NCBI RefSeq assembly: GCF_017497985.1
Contig: NZ_JAGDFV010000007.1
Coordinates: forward strand, 61,705 to 125,704
Source: Meiothermus sp. CFH 77666
GTDB taxonomy: Bacteria; Deinococcota; Deinococci; Deinococcales; Thermaceae
Direction of reading: 5' to 3'
DNA length: 64,000 nt
Positions 7,761 to 16,434 of the stretch are shown one piece after another. A program made the position numbers and the translations under genes. Under the pieces are notes generated by a model. It saw only the letters and a program-made list of their open reading frames with translations, ran no database searches and was not told the origin of the DNA. Each line of letters starts with the position of its first letter. The stretch's first letter is position 1.

Positions 7761-9020
7761 TTACCTACCGCCGTAGATGGCTTGCAAGCGGGTCACAATC
7801 TCGCGGGCGCCCTGCTCTGGGGTTTTTTGCCGGGCCAGCACCTGGTTGGTGGTTACACGGATGGCCTCGGAAATCTCGGCGTAGCGCGGGTGCTGCGGAC
7901 GGGCCCTGGCGGCCTGTACCACCGGTAGGGCCTGACCAAACCAGGGGTTGACACGCAAAATATCGGGGTCGCGGTAAAGTGCTGGGAAGACCGGCAGGTT
8001 GGAGGCTTCAATGGCCAGAATCTTGGAGACCTCGGGGCTCGAGAGGAAACGCACCAGGCGGTGGGCCTGGGCCTTGTTCCGGCTGAAGTCCGAAACCGTC
8101 CACTGCCAGCCCCCCAGGCAACTGGCCTGACGGCCCCCGGCAAAGGCGGGCAGGGGCACCACGCCAATCTTGCCCTTGACCTGGCTGTCGGCATCGTTCT
8201 GGAATCTGTTCCAGGCGTAGGCAAACATGGTGCCAAACACCCAGCGTCCGGCCTGCATCTCGCTGCGGATGGTGTCCTGGGGTTTTTCGGCCATGTTGGG
8301 CGGCGAGACCTTCTGATCCATCAGACTGACCCAGAACTGCAAGGCGCGTTGGGCCTGCTCGACGGTGAGGCTAAACTGGCCCTGGGCGTTGGTGACATCG
8401 CCCCCAGCAGCCCATACAGGCAGCAGGAAGGTACAAACTGCGCCCTCGGCTGGCGCGCCAATGAAACCAATGCCGTTCAAATTGGGGTTACCCTCGCGCT
8501 GCAAAATGGTCTGGGCCTGCTGGATGGCCTCGTCCCAGGTGGTGGGGGGTTTGAAGCCGTACTTCTCCAGCAGGTCGGCCCGGTAGTAGAGGAACATGGC
8601 ATCCGCGAAGCCCGGCAGGGCTACCAGCTGGCCGTTGATCACGTTGGCCTGCGAGTAAGCCGGCAGGTACTGGCGCAGGAGGGCCTGCCTCGAGGCCGCC
8701 GGCAGGTACTTGTCGATGGTGTCGGCCCAGCGGCTAGCCAGGTACTGGGCGGGCCGGATCACGTCAATCAGAATGACGTCGATGCTGGGGTCGCGCGAGG
8801 CCAGCACGGTGGTCAGGTACTGCTGCTGCTGGTCGGAGGTAGCGCCCCCTACCTCCACATCTACCCGTATGCCGGGGTTGCGCGACTGATAGAGGTCGAA
8901 AATTTTCCGCATCACATCGGGGCGTTGCTGCCCCCCCACAAACACCCGCAAGCGGGTTTGCTGCGCCAGCGCAGTAGATGCCAGCAACACAGCGACCAGT
9001 AGCCAAAAGAGCTTCTTCAT
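7761..9020 (-). CDS. ABC transporter sugar-binding protein
   Basis: A 419-residue periplasmic binding protein. Residues 1-19 form a signal peptide cut after ALA (next QQTRLRVF). It has the family-1 binding-protein fold: RNPGIRVDVEVGG near residue 48, a central FLYYRADLLEKYGFKPPTTW segment near 145 and GGWQWTVS near 305. Family members deliver oligosaccharides or sugars to CUT1 permeases. Start ATG 9020 overlaps the upstream dehydrogenase stop by 4 bases, and a strong AAGGAGGAGG SD (9036-9027) lies within that gene's end. A sulfonate-binding role is inferred from the operon; whether the pocket suits a sulfo group cannot be read here. Confidence 0.9.
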   Translation of the reverse strand: MKKLFWLLVAVLLASTALAQQTRLRVFVGGQQRPDVMRKIFDLYQSRNPGIRVDVEVGGATSDQQQQYLTTVLASRDPSIDVILIDVIRPAQYLASRWADTIDKYLPAASRQALLRQYLPAYSQANVINGQLVALPGFADAMFLYYRADLLEKYGFKPPTTWDEAIQQAQTILQREGNPNLNGIGFIGAPAEGAVCTFLLPVWAAGGDVTNAQGQFSLTVEQAQRALQFWVSLMDQKVSPPNMAEKPQDTIRSEMQAGRWVFGTMFAYAWNRFQNDADSQVKGKIGVVPLPAFAGGRQASCLGGWQWTVSDFSRNKAQAHRLVRFLSSPEVSKILAIEASNLPVFPALYRDPDILRVNPWFGQALPVVQAARARPQHPRYAEISEAIRVTTNQVLARQKTPEQGAREIVTRLQAIYGGR

Positions 9021-10015
9021 GGGTTTCCTCCTCCTTGTAGACGCAAACCTAGTTTACCGAGTTCGGCCAGCAGCGTTTCGTTGACTTCCACTCCTTCTTG
9101 CATAGCTTTCTCTCGCAAAGCGGCTCGCCGAGCGCCGGGAATCCGGCCTCCGACCGCTTCAAGAGCCTTAATCAGTTGGGCCACCCGCGCCGCATAACCC
9201 GCGCCAAATGCACCGGGCTCGAGCGCCAGCAACAAAAGCCCTGGCTTGGCGGCCTGCTCGGGGGGCATCCAGGGCAGGGGCAGCTCGGGCGAGAGCACAT
9301 CCCCCGCCAGCGCCCCGGCCAGGATTTCCACCAGCACCGCCAGGGCATATCCCTTCCCGTCTCCTATGGGAATCAAGGAGCCTTCCAGGGCGGCTTTGGC
9401 ATCGGTGGTGGGGCGGCCTTCTTTGTCGAGCGCCCAGCCCTCCGGAATAGCCTCGCCTTTCTTGGAAGCAGCGATAATCTTGCCCCGGGCCACCACCGAG
9501 ATAGAGGTGTCTATGATGACGGGCTGCGGGTAGGCAGGCGCACCCAGGGCGATTGGATTGGTGCCGAGCACCGGCCCCGGCGCAATGGCGGGTGGGGTGT
9601 TGGCAAAGGCCAGGGCCACCAGCCCCTGCTGGGCCAGCCGGCCCACGTAAGCCGACAAGACACCCGAATGCCCCGCACCGCGCACCGCCAGGGTTGCACT
9701 CCCCTGCTCCTTTACCATCGGGGCCAGTGCCCGCACCGCAAACAACCCGGCCACCGGCCCCGGCGCGTCATCGGCGTGCAGCACCGCCACCGCGGGCCTG
9801 GTGCGCTCCAGGCGCATCTGTGGCTTTGGATTGATCCCACCGGCCTGGAGCTGGGCGGTGTACTGGGCAATTCGAGTCAGCCCATGCCCCACGTTGCCCT
9901 CGAGTTCGGCCTCGAGGATCACCTCGGCCAGCTCGTCGGCATGGTCAAGGGCCAACCCCAGGTGGTGGAAGTGGCTCGAGACCGCCCGCCTTAGCTCGGC
10001 ATAAGGAACCTTCAT
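9017..10015 (-). CDS. comC: Ldh2/malate-type dehydrogenase, probable (R)-sulfolactate dehydrogenase
   Basis: A 332-residue NAD(P)H-dependent dehydrogenase of the Ldh2/MDH2 family. Landmarks: EGNVGHGLTRI near residue 38, VRGAGHSGVLSAY near 119 with the catalytic His, NPIALGAPA near 170 and GDGKGYALAVLVEILAG near 240. In sulfolactate degraders, ComC of this family reduces sulfopyruvate to (R)-sulfolactate. Here it sits directly after an SlcC-like gene and near suyAB, the arrangement described for Chromohalobacter salexigens. ATG 10015 overlaps the slcC stop (ATGA). A longer frame to 10111 is rejected because it lies inside slcC. A plain malate/lactate dehydrogenase role is the alternative. Confidence 0.8.
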   Translation of the reverse strand: MKVPYAELRRAVSSHFHHLGLALDHADELAEVILEAELEGNVGHGLTRIAQYTAQLQAGGINPKPQMRLERTRPAVAVLHADDAPGPVAGLFAVRALAPMVKEQGSATLAVRGAGHSGVLSAYVGRLAQQGLVALAFANTPPAIAPGPVLGTNPIALGAPAYPQPVIIDTSISVVARGKIIAASKKGEAIPEGWALDKEGRPTTDAKAALEGSLIPIGDGKGYALAVLVEILAGALAGDVLSPELPLPWMPPEQAAKPGLLLLALEPGAFGAGYAARVAQLIKALEAVGGRIPGARRAALREKAMQEGVEVNETLLAELGKLGLRLQGGGNP

Positions 10016-10938
10016 GCCACCCCCAAAAGATTCAACACGCCCTCGGCCACCCGCAGTCCCACCGCTTCCTGGGCCTCGGCGGTTAAGCCGGCCACATGGG
10101 GGGTTATCCACAGGTTATCCACACCCCGCAGCACGTGCTCCGCCGGCAGGGGCTCGGGGTCTACCACGTCCAGCACTGCTCCGGCCAGGTGCCCCGAGCG
10201 CAGGGCGGCCACCAGGTCGGCCTGGTTGACCAGTTCGCCCCGCGCGGTGTTGATCAGATAGCTGCCTTTGGGCATCCAGGCCAGGGTTTCGGCCCGGATC
10301 AGCGCTCGGGTCTCGGGCGTCAGGGGCGCATGCAGCGAGAGGAAATGAGCCGAGCGCAACACCTCTGTTGTGGAGACCAGACGAATCTCCAGGTCTTCCA
10401 CCGCGCTCTCCCAGGGCAGGCGCATGGGGTCGGCGGCCACTACCTTCATACCGAAGGCCCGGGCCCGCCGGGCCACGCGCAAACCCACCTCGCCCAGGCC
10501 CACCAGCCCCAGGGTCTTGCCCGCTAGCTCGAAGCCCCCAAAGGCGGCGCGGTTCCAGCCGCCCCCGGCCACATGGGCAGCCCCCCCCGCGATGTTGCGG
10601 GCCATATGCAACATGGCCGCCAGTACGTACTCGGCCACGGCGTTGGCGTTGATGCCCCGGGCAAAGTAAAGCTGCACCCCCCGGGCCTTAAGGTCGGGCT
10701 GCACGATGTTATCCAGGCCCACCCCCAGCCGCCCCACCACCTTGAGGTTCGGCGCGGCGGCCAGCAGGTCGGCGTTCACAAGGGTCTGGTTGCGCACCAC
10801 CAGGGCGGTTGCGTTCGCCAGCCTGGCCTTGAGGGCCTCGCGGTCCTTCCAGAGGTTGGGGTCGTAGAAGACCTCGAGGCCCCCCTGCTGGAGACGTTCC
10901 AGGCCGCTGGATGTGATGAACTCGCAAACGATGATCAT
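10012..10938 (-). CDS. slcC: D-2-hydroxyacid dehydrogenase, probable (S)-sulfolactate dehydrogenase
   Basis: A 308-residue NAD-dependent 2-hydroxyacid dehydrogenase. VGRLGVGLDNI near residue 67, the Rossmann motif GLVGLGEVGLRVA near 144, the catalytic Arg in INTARGELV near 229, Glu in DPEPLP near 261 and His in WITPHVAG near 275 are all present. SlcC of sulfolactate degraders belongs to this family and oxidises (S)-sulfolactate to 3-sulfopyruvate. Pairing with the comC- and suyAB-like genes supports that role. Otherwise it would be read as a phosphoglycerate-dehydrogenase-like enzyme. The WITPH codons contain two direct copies of TTATCCACA on the plus strand (10104-10123), probably by chance of codon use. 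Confidence 0.8.
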   Translation of the reverse strand: MIIVCEFITSSGLERLQQGGLEVFYDPNLWKDREALKARLANATALVVRNQTLVNADLLAAAPNLKVVGRLGVGLDNIVQPDLKARGVQLYFARGINANAVAEYVLAAMLHMARNIAGGAAHVAGGGWNRAAFGGFELAGKTLGLVGLGEVGLRVARRARAFGMKVVAADPMRLPWESAVEDLEIRLVSTTEVLRSAHFLSLHAPLTPETRALIRAETLAWMPKGSYLINTARGELVNQADLVAALRSGHLAGAVLDVVDPEPLPAEHVLRGVDNLWITPHVAGLTAEAQEAVGLRVAEGVLNLLGVA

Positions 10939-10987
10939 AGCGTATGGCTCATAGCTGAATAGCGAAAAAAAGATTGTCGGCTATCCG
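10939..10987. repeat. short degenerate heptanucleotide array between suyB and slcC
   Basis: Units such as ATGGCTC, ATAGCTG and AATAGCG, followed by an A-run and GGCTATCCGCTAGG, fill the spacer. It resembles the GCTATxx array at 5773-5842 but is more decayed. It is part of the same operon. Confidence 0.5.
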
Positions 10988-12166
10988 CTAGGCGCTTGGG
11001 TACAGCTTTGTAATCACGAATTCGCTGTGCCGCAGCAACTCAGCAGCGGTCAGGCGTCCGTTGACGGTGCGGGCGAACACGTCCAGGATGCGGTCGGCAG
11101 CCTGATCCAGACTGATGTCACCCACCAGCAGGTCGGGCAGCTTTACGTCGATGTGTTCGCTCATGGTGGAACAGGTGATGGGGTTGGGCGAGACCTTGAT
11201 AACCGGGATCAGGGGATGCCCCACAATGTTGCCCTGGCCGGTGGTGAAGAAGTGCAGCACGCTGCCCCCCGCCGCGCAGAGCGTGACCTGTTCAGCCCCC
11301 GCCGAGGAGCTGTTCATGAAGACCAGCCCCAGACCGGGCTTCACCGGCTCGGCGTAGTTCAGTACGGCGTTAACCGGGCGGGTGCCGGTTTTCTGGATGT
11401 TGCCCAGGGCTTTTTCTTCAATGGTGGAAAGGCCCCCGCGAATATTGCCCTCGGTGGGCTGGGAGCCCAGCAGGTCTACCCCCTGGGCCTCAATCATGGC
11501 GATGTAGTCGTTGTAGATCTGCATAAACTTGCGCTTCAGGGCAGGGGTGGCGCAACGGTTGGCAATCAGATGCTCCCCGCCGGTAAGCTCGGAGGTCTCG
11601 CCAAAGATGACCGAGGCCCCCATATCCACCAGTCGGTCTACCGCCCGGCCCTGGGCCTTGTTGCCCGCCAGCCCCAGGGTGGGGTCGGACTCGCCACACT
11701 TGATGGAGAGCACCAGTTCGGAAACCTCGATGGGTTCACGCCGCAGCTCGGAGGCATCCTGCACCATCTGGTAGGCCACCCGGCTGGCAGCGTTAATCAC
11801 GTTGAGGTCGCCGTGGCGTTCGATGGAGAAGGTCTCGACGGGCTTGCCGGTTTTGGCAATGGCCGAGGCTACCCGGTCGGTCCATTTGGGCTCGATGCCG
11901 ATCACCACCACCCCGTGCACGTTGGCGTTGGCCCCGTGGCCCGAAAGGGTGCGGAAGGTCAGCTCGAGGTCTTCACCAAACTGCAAGCGCCCGTAGGGGT
12001 GCGGCAGGGCGGTAGTGCCGTTGATCAGCCGGGCCACCCCCTCGGCGGCTGCGTTAGAAAGGTCGTCTACCGGCAGGATGAGCACATGGTTGCGTACCCC
12101 CACTGCGCCGTTGGGACGGCGGTAGCCGGTGAGCTGCATGGCTTTAGAAGGGCTTTTTCTGGCCAT
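10988..12166 (-). CDS. suyB: probable (2R)-sulfolactate sulfo-lyase, large subunit (UxaA family)
   Basis: A 392-residue UxaA-family lyase large domain. GAVGVRNHVLILP near residue 20, ALPHPYGRLQFGEDLEL near 53, CGESDPTLG near 157, FGETSELTGGEHL near 190, GLSTIEEKALGNIQKTG near 245 and NGRLTAAELLRHSEFV near 370 agree with the SuyB branch as I remember it. The HQxGC-type cysteine motif of altronate/galactarate dehydratases is not seen. SuyAB cleaves (R)-sulfolactate into pyruvate and sulfite in the cytoplasm. The ATG shares one base with the suyA stop (TAATG), so translation is coupled. Main alternative: an altronate-type dehydratase split into two chains. Confidence 0.8.
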   Translation of the reverse strand: MARKSPSKAMQLTGYRRPNGAVGVRNHVLILPVDDLSNAAAEGVARLINGTTALPHPYGRLQFGEDLELTFRTLSGHGANANVHGVVVIGIEPKWTDRVASAIAKTGKPVETFSIERHGDLNVINAASRVAYQMVQDASELRREPIEVSELVLSIKCGESDPTLGLAGNKAQGRAVDRLVDMGASVIFGETSELTGGEHLIANRCATPALKRKFMQIYNDYIAMIEAQGVDLLGSQPTEGNIRGGLSTIEEKALGNIQKTGTRPVNAVLNYAEPVKPGLGLVFMNSSSAGAEQVTLCAAGGSVLHFFTTGQGNIVGHPLIPVIKVSPNPITCSTMSEHIDVKLPDLLVGDISLDQAADRILDVFARTVNGRLTAAELLRHSEFVITKLYPSA

Positions 12167-12510
12167 TAGCGGCCCCCTTTTGCCCGGCTCGAGGCCTTGG
12201 GCTTTGCGCTTTTGGCTTTCTCGCCGTAGTTCCAGCGCAGCGTGCGAATGTTGTGCACGTGCACGTAACCTCCCCTGGCCACGGCCTGGGTCATCTGGCC
12301 CACTTTCTCGCCGTACTCGATGACCACATGGCCCTTGGGCAAATCTTTGAGGGCCACTTTGTGCCCCAGGGGAACATCCTCCAGCAGCTTGACCTTGTGC
12401 GGCTTGCCGCCTTCCAGGCTATGGATGGTTAGCTCCTCACCGGCCTTCAGGTCGGCGACGGCGATTGCCACATCATCGGTGCTCTTGTGCGCTAAGGCTC
12501 TATGTGCCAC
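12166..12510 (-). CDS. suyA: probable (2R)-sulfolactate sulfo-lyase, small SAF-domain subunit
   Basis: A 114-residue SAF-domain protein. PLGHKVALKDLPKGHVVIEY near residue 47 and GGYVHVHNIRTLRW near 80 match the UxaA N-terminal/SuyA domain that partners the large subunit. A Lys/Ser/Ala-rich tail of about 18 residues follows. The start is GTG 12510, with AGGAGGG at 12520-12514 only about 3-4 bases upstream, a tight spacing. It is the first gene of the operon, directly downstream of the promoter/operator. SAF domains occur both in SuyA and in altronate dehydratase, so the call depends on SuyB and the neighbours. Confidence 0.8.
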   Translation of the reverse strand: MAHRALAHKSTDDVAIAVADLKAGEELTIHSLEGGKPHKVKLLEDVPLGHKVALKDLPKGHVVIEYGEKVGQMTQAVARGGYVHVHNIRTLRWNYGEKAKSAKPKASSRAKGGR

Positions 12511-12533
12511 AAACCCTCCTTTGCTTTGGTGGG

Positions 12534-12562
12534 ATTTTATATCTAAAATCTTTTATGGTCAA
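12534..12562 (-). promoter_or_regulatory. suyAB operon promoter with overlapping operator
   Basis: On the minus strand, TTGACC (12562-12557) and TAAAAT (12539-12534) are 17 bases apart and make a good sigma-70 type promoter. The inverted repeat ATTTTA-N4-TAAAAT (12534-12549) overlaps the -10 box. Such a site suits repression by the divergent GntR-type regulator. Confidence 0.65.
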
Positions 12563-12582
12563 TGTGCTAAGCTAAAGTAAAT

Positions 12583-13233
12583 ATGGCGCTGGCGCGAACC
12601 ACCCTCAACCGCGAAGCCTATAAAGCCCTCCGGGAGGCTATCCTGGCCCGCAAAATCCCGCCAGGGCAAAAGTTGGTGGTGCGGGTGCTGGCCGAAGACC
12701 TGGGGCTCTCCCCCACCCCGGTCAAGGAGGCCCTGAGCGCCCTGGAGCGGGAGGGGCTGGTGGTGGCCGTGCCCCACCGGGGCTACTTTGTCCTGGAGCC
12801 CAGCCTGGAAGACGTACGCGAAATTTACAGCCTGCGCGAGGTGCTGGAGGGGCTGGCGGCCCGGCTGGCGGTGGAAAAGAACGGCAAAACCCTCGAGCGT
12901 CGGCTTGAACGACTGTTCACCAAGCAGTGCGAGGCTGCCGAAAAAGGCGACATAGACACCTATGGCGACCTGGATCTGGAATTCCACCGCACCTTCTGGG
13001 AGGCCTCCGGCAGCAAGCGCCTGCTGGCCACCGCCGAGACCATAGACGGCCAGATTCGCATGCTGATCAACAGCTCCGCTGCCATCCCGGGCCGCCTGCC
13101 GCTCTCCCGCGCCGAGCACGAGGCCATTCTGCAGGCGGTGCGGAACAAGAACCCCGACGCCGCAGAAGCCGCCATGCGAACCCACGTTCGCAATGCAGGG
13201 CGGGCGCTGGAGGGTTTTTTGTTGAATAAATAG
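12583..13233 (+). CDS. GntR-family regulator with FCD domain, likely repressor of the sulfonate operon
   Basis: A 216-residue regulator. Residues 8-72 form a winged HTH (YKALREAILARKIPPGQKL, then LGLSPTPVKEALSALEREGL). The C-terminal FCD domain carries the metal ligands: Asp/His in DLDLEFHRTF near 131, His in SRAEHEAIL near 180 and His in AMRTHVRNAG near 200. FCD domains bind small organic acids, often hydroxy acids or sugar acids. It is divergent from suyA across a 72-base gap holding the ATTTTA-N4-TAAAAT site. I infer that it senses a pathway intermediate such as sulfolactate. No SD is visible before ATG 12583, so the message may be leaderless. Confidence 0.9.
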   Translation: MALARTTLNREAYKALREAILARKIPPGQKLVVRVLAEDLGLSPTPVKEALSALEREGLVVAVPHRGYFVLEPSLEDVREIYSLREVLEGLAARLAVEKNGKTLERRLERLFTKQCEAAEKGDIDTYGDLDLEFHRTFWEASGSKRLLATAETIDGQIRMLINSSAAIPGRLPLSRAEHEAILQAVRNKNPDAAEAAMRTHVRNAGRALEGFLLNK

Positions 13234-13492
13234 ATAATCCTCAACTTAGATTTACGGTGGTTGCCTATTACGGCGACCAGGCGACTTTTTGCCTGAGCGC
13301 AGCCGCCAAGTAGTACCTCTCAACGCAAGCAAACCTGAGCCTGTTGCACCCAAATGGCAAAATGCAATAACGCCTCGTTCAATCACATTTTATACATAGT
13401 ACACGTAACAACTTTTTTGTTTATAGCTTTTCTTGAGAGTTGTTAGATGTGGATATTATAAAACCGGCCCAGAAGGCCATTGGGAGAAGAAT

Positions 13493-14392
13493 ATGAGGCG
13501 AATCATGACTCATTGGCTTACGCTATTTTCGACTGCGATTTTCCTGACTTCATGTGTGCCTGGACTGGCCCAGACACCTCCCCGTGTGGCCGAACCTGTG
13601 GGTCCGGTGTTTGAAGCCACCGCTCAAAACGGTAACTGGGCATTGCGCATACCAGGTTGCACACGTGATACTCAAAAACAGGTTGTATGTGCCGTAACCG
13701 TACGGAGCCTGGCTCAAAGCAACCTTAGCCTAACCCTACCACTGCTGGAGCACTACCTCGTAGCGCCTACCGGGTTCCGCTATCAGGGCTATGCCGTTGT
13801 GGAGGGTGGCCGTCCGGGTGCCAACAGCATCACCTTCGACCTTGGTCGGGGTCAGACCAGCAACATCAGGCTGGTGTTCCCAAATGTACCCGAGAGCGTA
13901 GCTTTTGTGCCCTACCTCAGCATGGCCGGCTATGAGTTCCGCGGCCTGCCCATCGCCAACAACCCCGTCGCCGCCCAGCCCAGCGCCCCTGCGCCATCTG
14001 CAGCTGCGAACGACCCCGGTGTTCTCCACGAGGAAGTTTTCGAGGACGTCAAGCTGAGATTTTTGTCCTGCACGGCTGATAGCCAAAATCAGAGAATCAG
14101 ATGTGCGTTCGAGGTCGTTGCCCCAGAAAACCGTGATTCTAAATTATTCGTTAGTGCGCTTGATGTCGTAGACATGAATGGAAATATTTACTCTACTTCA
14201 ACTTGTGGTTCAGTCACTCTCGGAAACAGAGATGGCTGCGACTACACTCTAATTGCGGGACTCACGGTGAGAGGAAATGCTGTTTACAGGTGGGATAGTG
14301 GGAGTGATCGTGTGGCGCGGCTTCGCCTGGATCTTTATGTCAATGGCAAGAACAAACAGATTGTCGTTCGCAACGTCCCGGTAACACGTTAG
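13493..14392 (+). CDS. lipoprotein of unknown function
   Basis: A 299-residue secreted protein. ATG 13493 is preferred because GGGAGA precedes it by about 6 bases; an earlier ATG at 13433 lacks an SD. The N-terminus has a signal sequence ending in FLTSC, a lipobox. After a Pro-rich stretch there are two beta-rich segments joined by a Pro/Ala linker near residue 160. The segments show similar patterns (WALRIPGCTRDTQKQVVCAV and VKLRFLSCTADSQNQRIRCA), so it appears to be a tandem duplication, each copy with a Cys pair. No named family is recognised. Codon use in the last third is more AT-rich than its neighbours. Confidence 0.7.
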   Translation: MRRIMTHWLTLFSTAIFLTSCVPGLAQTPPRVAEPVGPVFEATAQNGNWALRIPGCTRDTQKQVVCAVTVRSLAQSNLSLTLPLLEHYLVAPTGFRYQGYAVVEGGRPGANSITFDLGRGQTSNIRLVFPNVPESVAFVPYLSMAGYEFRGLPIANNPVAAQPSAPAPSAAANDPGVLHEEVFEDVKLRFLSCTADSQNQRIRCAFEVVAPENRDSKLFVSALDVVDMNGNIYSTSTCGSVTLGNRDGCDYTLIAGLTVRGNAVYRWDSGSDRVARLRLDLYVNGKNKQIVVRNVPVTR

Positions 14393-14409
14393 AGAGCGCA
14401 TGTCCGATG

Positions 14410-14440
14410 AACTTGGGGTGGGCAAGGCCCGCCCCAAGTT
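14410..14440 (+). terminator. strong hairpin after the lipoprotein gene
   Basis: AACTTGGGGTGGGC and GCCCGCCCCAAGTT pair over 14 bases with one G-T, around a 3-base loop. A weak T tract (TTTGTATTT) follows. It lies 18 bases after the stop codon. Confidence 0.65.
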
Positions 14441-14575
14441 TGTATTTGGAGCTAGGCGGCTCTAAAAGGTCTTTAGGTCTTTGTCTTGGACACAGCAGCG
14501 GCCACCTGGATAATCGGTCACGTTTGAAGGACATGATTAACCAAGCCTGGGTAGTAGTCCGATAAATGTTCGCGT

Positions 14576-15469
<894 letters not shown>

Positions 15470-15537
15470 ACGGCTCCGTATCAAGTTGGAATCAAGCTTA
15501 TGGCTTTTCGCCATCCGAATAGGGCTGCAAGCTCCGT

Positions 15538-16434
15538 TTAGCCCGTCTGTTTCAGCATTTCCAGGGCCATACGGGCCGCTGCCTCGGCGCTCGAGGCGTA
15601 TTGAACCGAAAGCTCAATCAGTTCCCGGGCCCCCTGCTCAATCAGGGGGCTCACCTGCAAGGCCCCCCCGCACAACACCACCGGCCTCGGCCCCAGGCGG
15701 CGCCGCAGGGTCAGAGCCAGGTCGGCCAGCTCGCGCCCGGCCTGGAGCAGTACCTGGATAGCGGTTTCGTCGCCTTCCTCGGCGGCCCGGCCCACTGCCG
15801 GGGCCAGTGCTGCCACGGCCTGCCGCCCCCCGCCATACACATACTCGCGGATGCGCGGCCAGTCGCGGCCCTCCAGCACGGCATACAGATGCCGGGCCAG
15901 CGGATACGAAGCCGTGTCCAGTCCCGCATCGTGCCAGCGCATCAGGTGGCGCAGGGCGGTCTTGCCAATCCAAAAACCGGCCCCTTCGTCGCCAATCAGA
16001 TAGCCGTGCCCCCCTGCCCGGTAGACGGTGCCATCCGGAGCAATGCTGTAGGCCACCGAACCGGTTCCGGCATAGACCACCACCCCCTCGCCGGGGGCGA
16101 AGTGGGCCCGGTAGACCAGATCCATGTCGTTGAACACCGCCACGCGCTTTTCCGAGAGGCCCAGGGCTTGCCCGATATGAGCCGCTATCTGCCGGGCTTC
16201 TTTCGTACCCGCATCCAGGCCGGTAATGCCCGCTACCACGGCCTCGAGCGCGTAGGGTTTGGTCTCCGATAGCAGCGTGTCCAGCGCGGCCCATACCTGC
16301 GCTCGCATCTCCTCGTTGAACAGATGCCCAACAATGGGTGCCGCGCGCCCCTGGGCTACTAGCGTACCTGTTGCATCCAGCACGGCCCACTTGCTGCTGC
16401 TGGCGCCACCGTCAATACCCAGCACATGTTTCAT
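15538..16434 (-). CDS. BadF/BcrA-type N-acetyl amino-sugar kinase (MurNAc/GlcNAc kinase)
   Basis: A 298-residue ASKHA-fold kinase. GIDGGASSSKWAVLDATG near residue 5 is the phosphate-1 loop, YAGTGSVAYSI near 115 the second, and GDEGAGFWIGKTAL near 142 marks the GlcNAc kinase branch. It phosphorylates an N-acetyl amino sugar at O-6 with ATP. Next to MurQ it is best read as a MurNAc/GlcNAc kinase, as described for clostridial MurK. ATG 16434 overlaps the stop of the amidohydrolase gene by 4 bases; a longer upstream frame is rejected because it falls inside that gene. Confidence 0.88.
   Translation of the reverse strand: MKHVLGIDGGASSSKWAVLDATGTLVAQGRAAPIVGHLFNEEMRAQVWAALDTLLSETKPYALEAVVAGITGLDAGTKEARQIAAHIGQALGLSEKRVAVFNDMDLVYRAHFAPGEGVVVYAGTGSVAYSIAPDGTVYRAGGHGYLIGDEGAGFWIGKTALRHLMRWHDAGLDTASYPLARHLYAVLEGRDWPRIREYVYGGGRQAVAALAPAVGRAAEEGDETAIQVLLQAGRELADLALTLRRRLGPRPVVLCGGALQVSPLIEQGARELIELSVQYASSAEAAARMALEMLKQTG

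Noticed and set aside
10988..12510. Altronate or galactarate dehydratase (UxaA) instead of SuyAB
   Set aside because: Same superfamily, but the large subunit lacks the cysteine motif expected there, and the neighbours are SlcC/ComC-type dehydrogenases rather than uronate enzymes. Kept as the main alternative.
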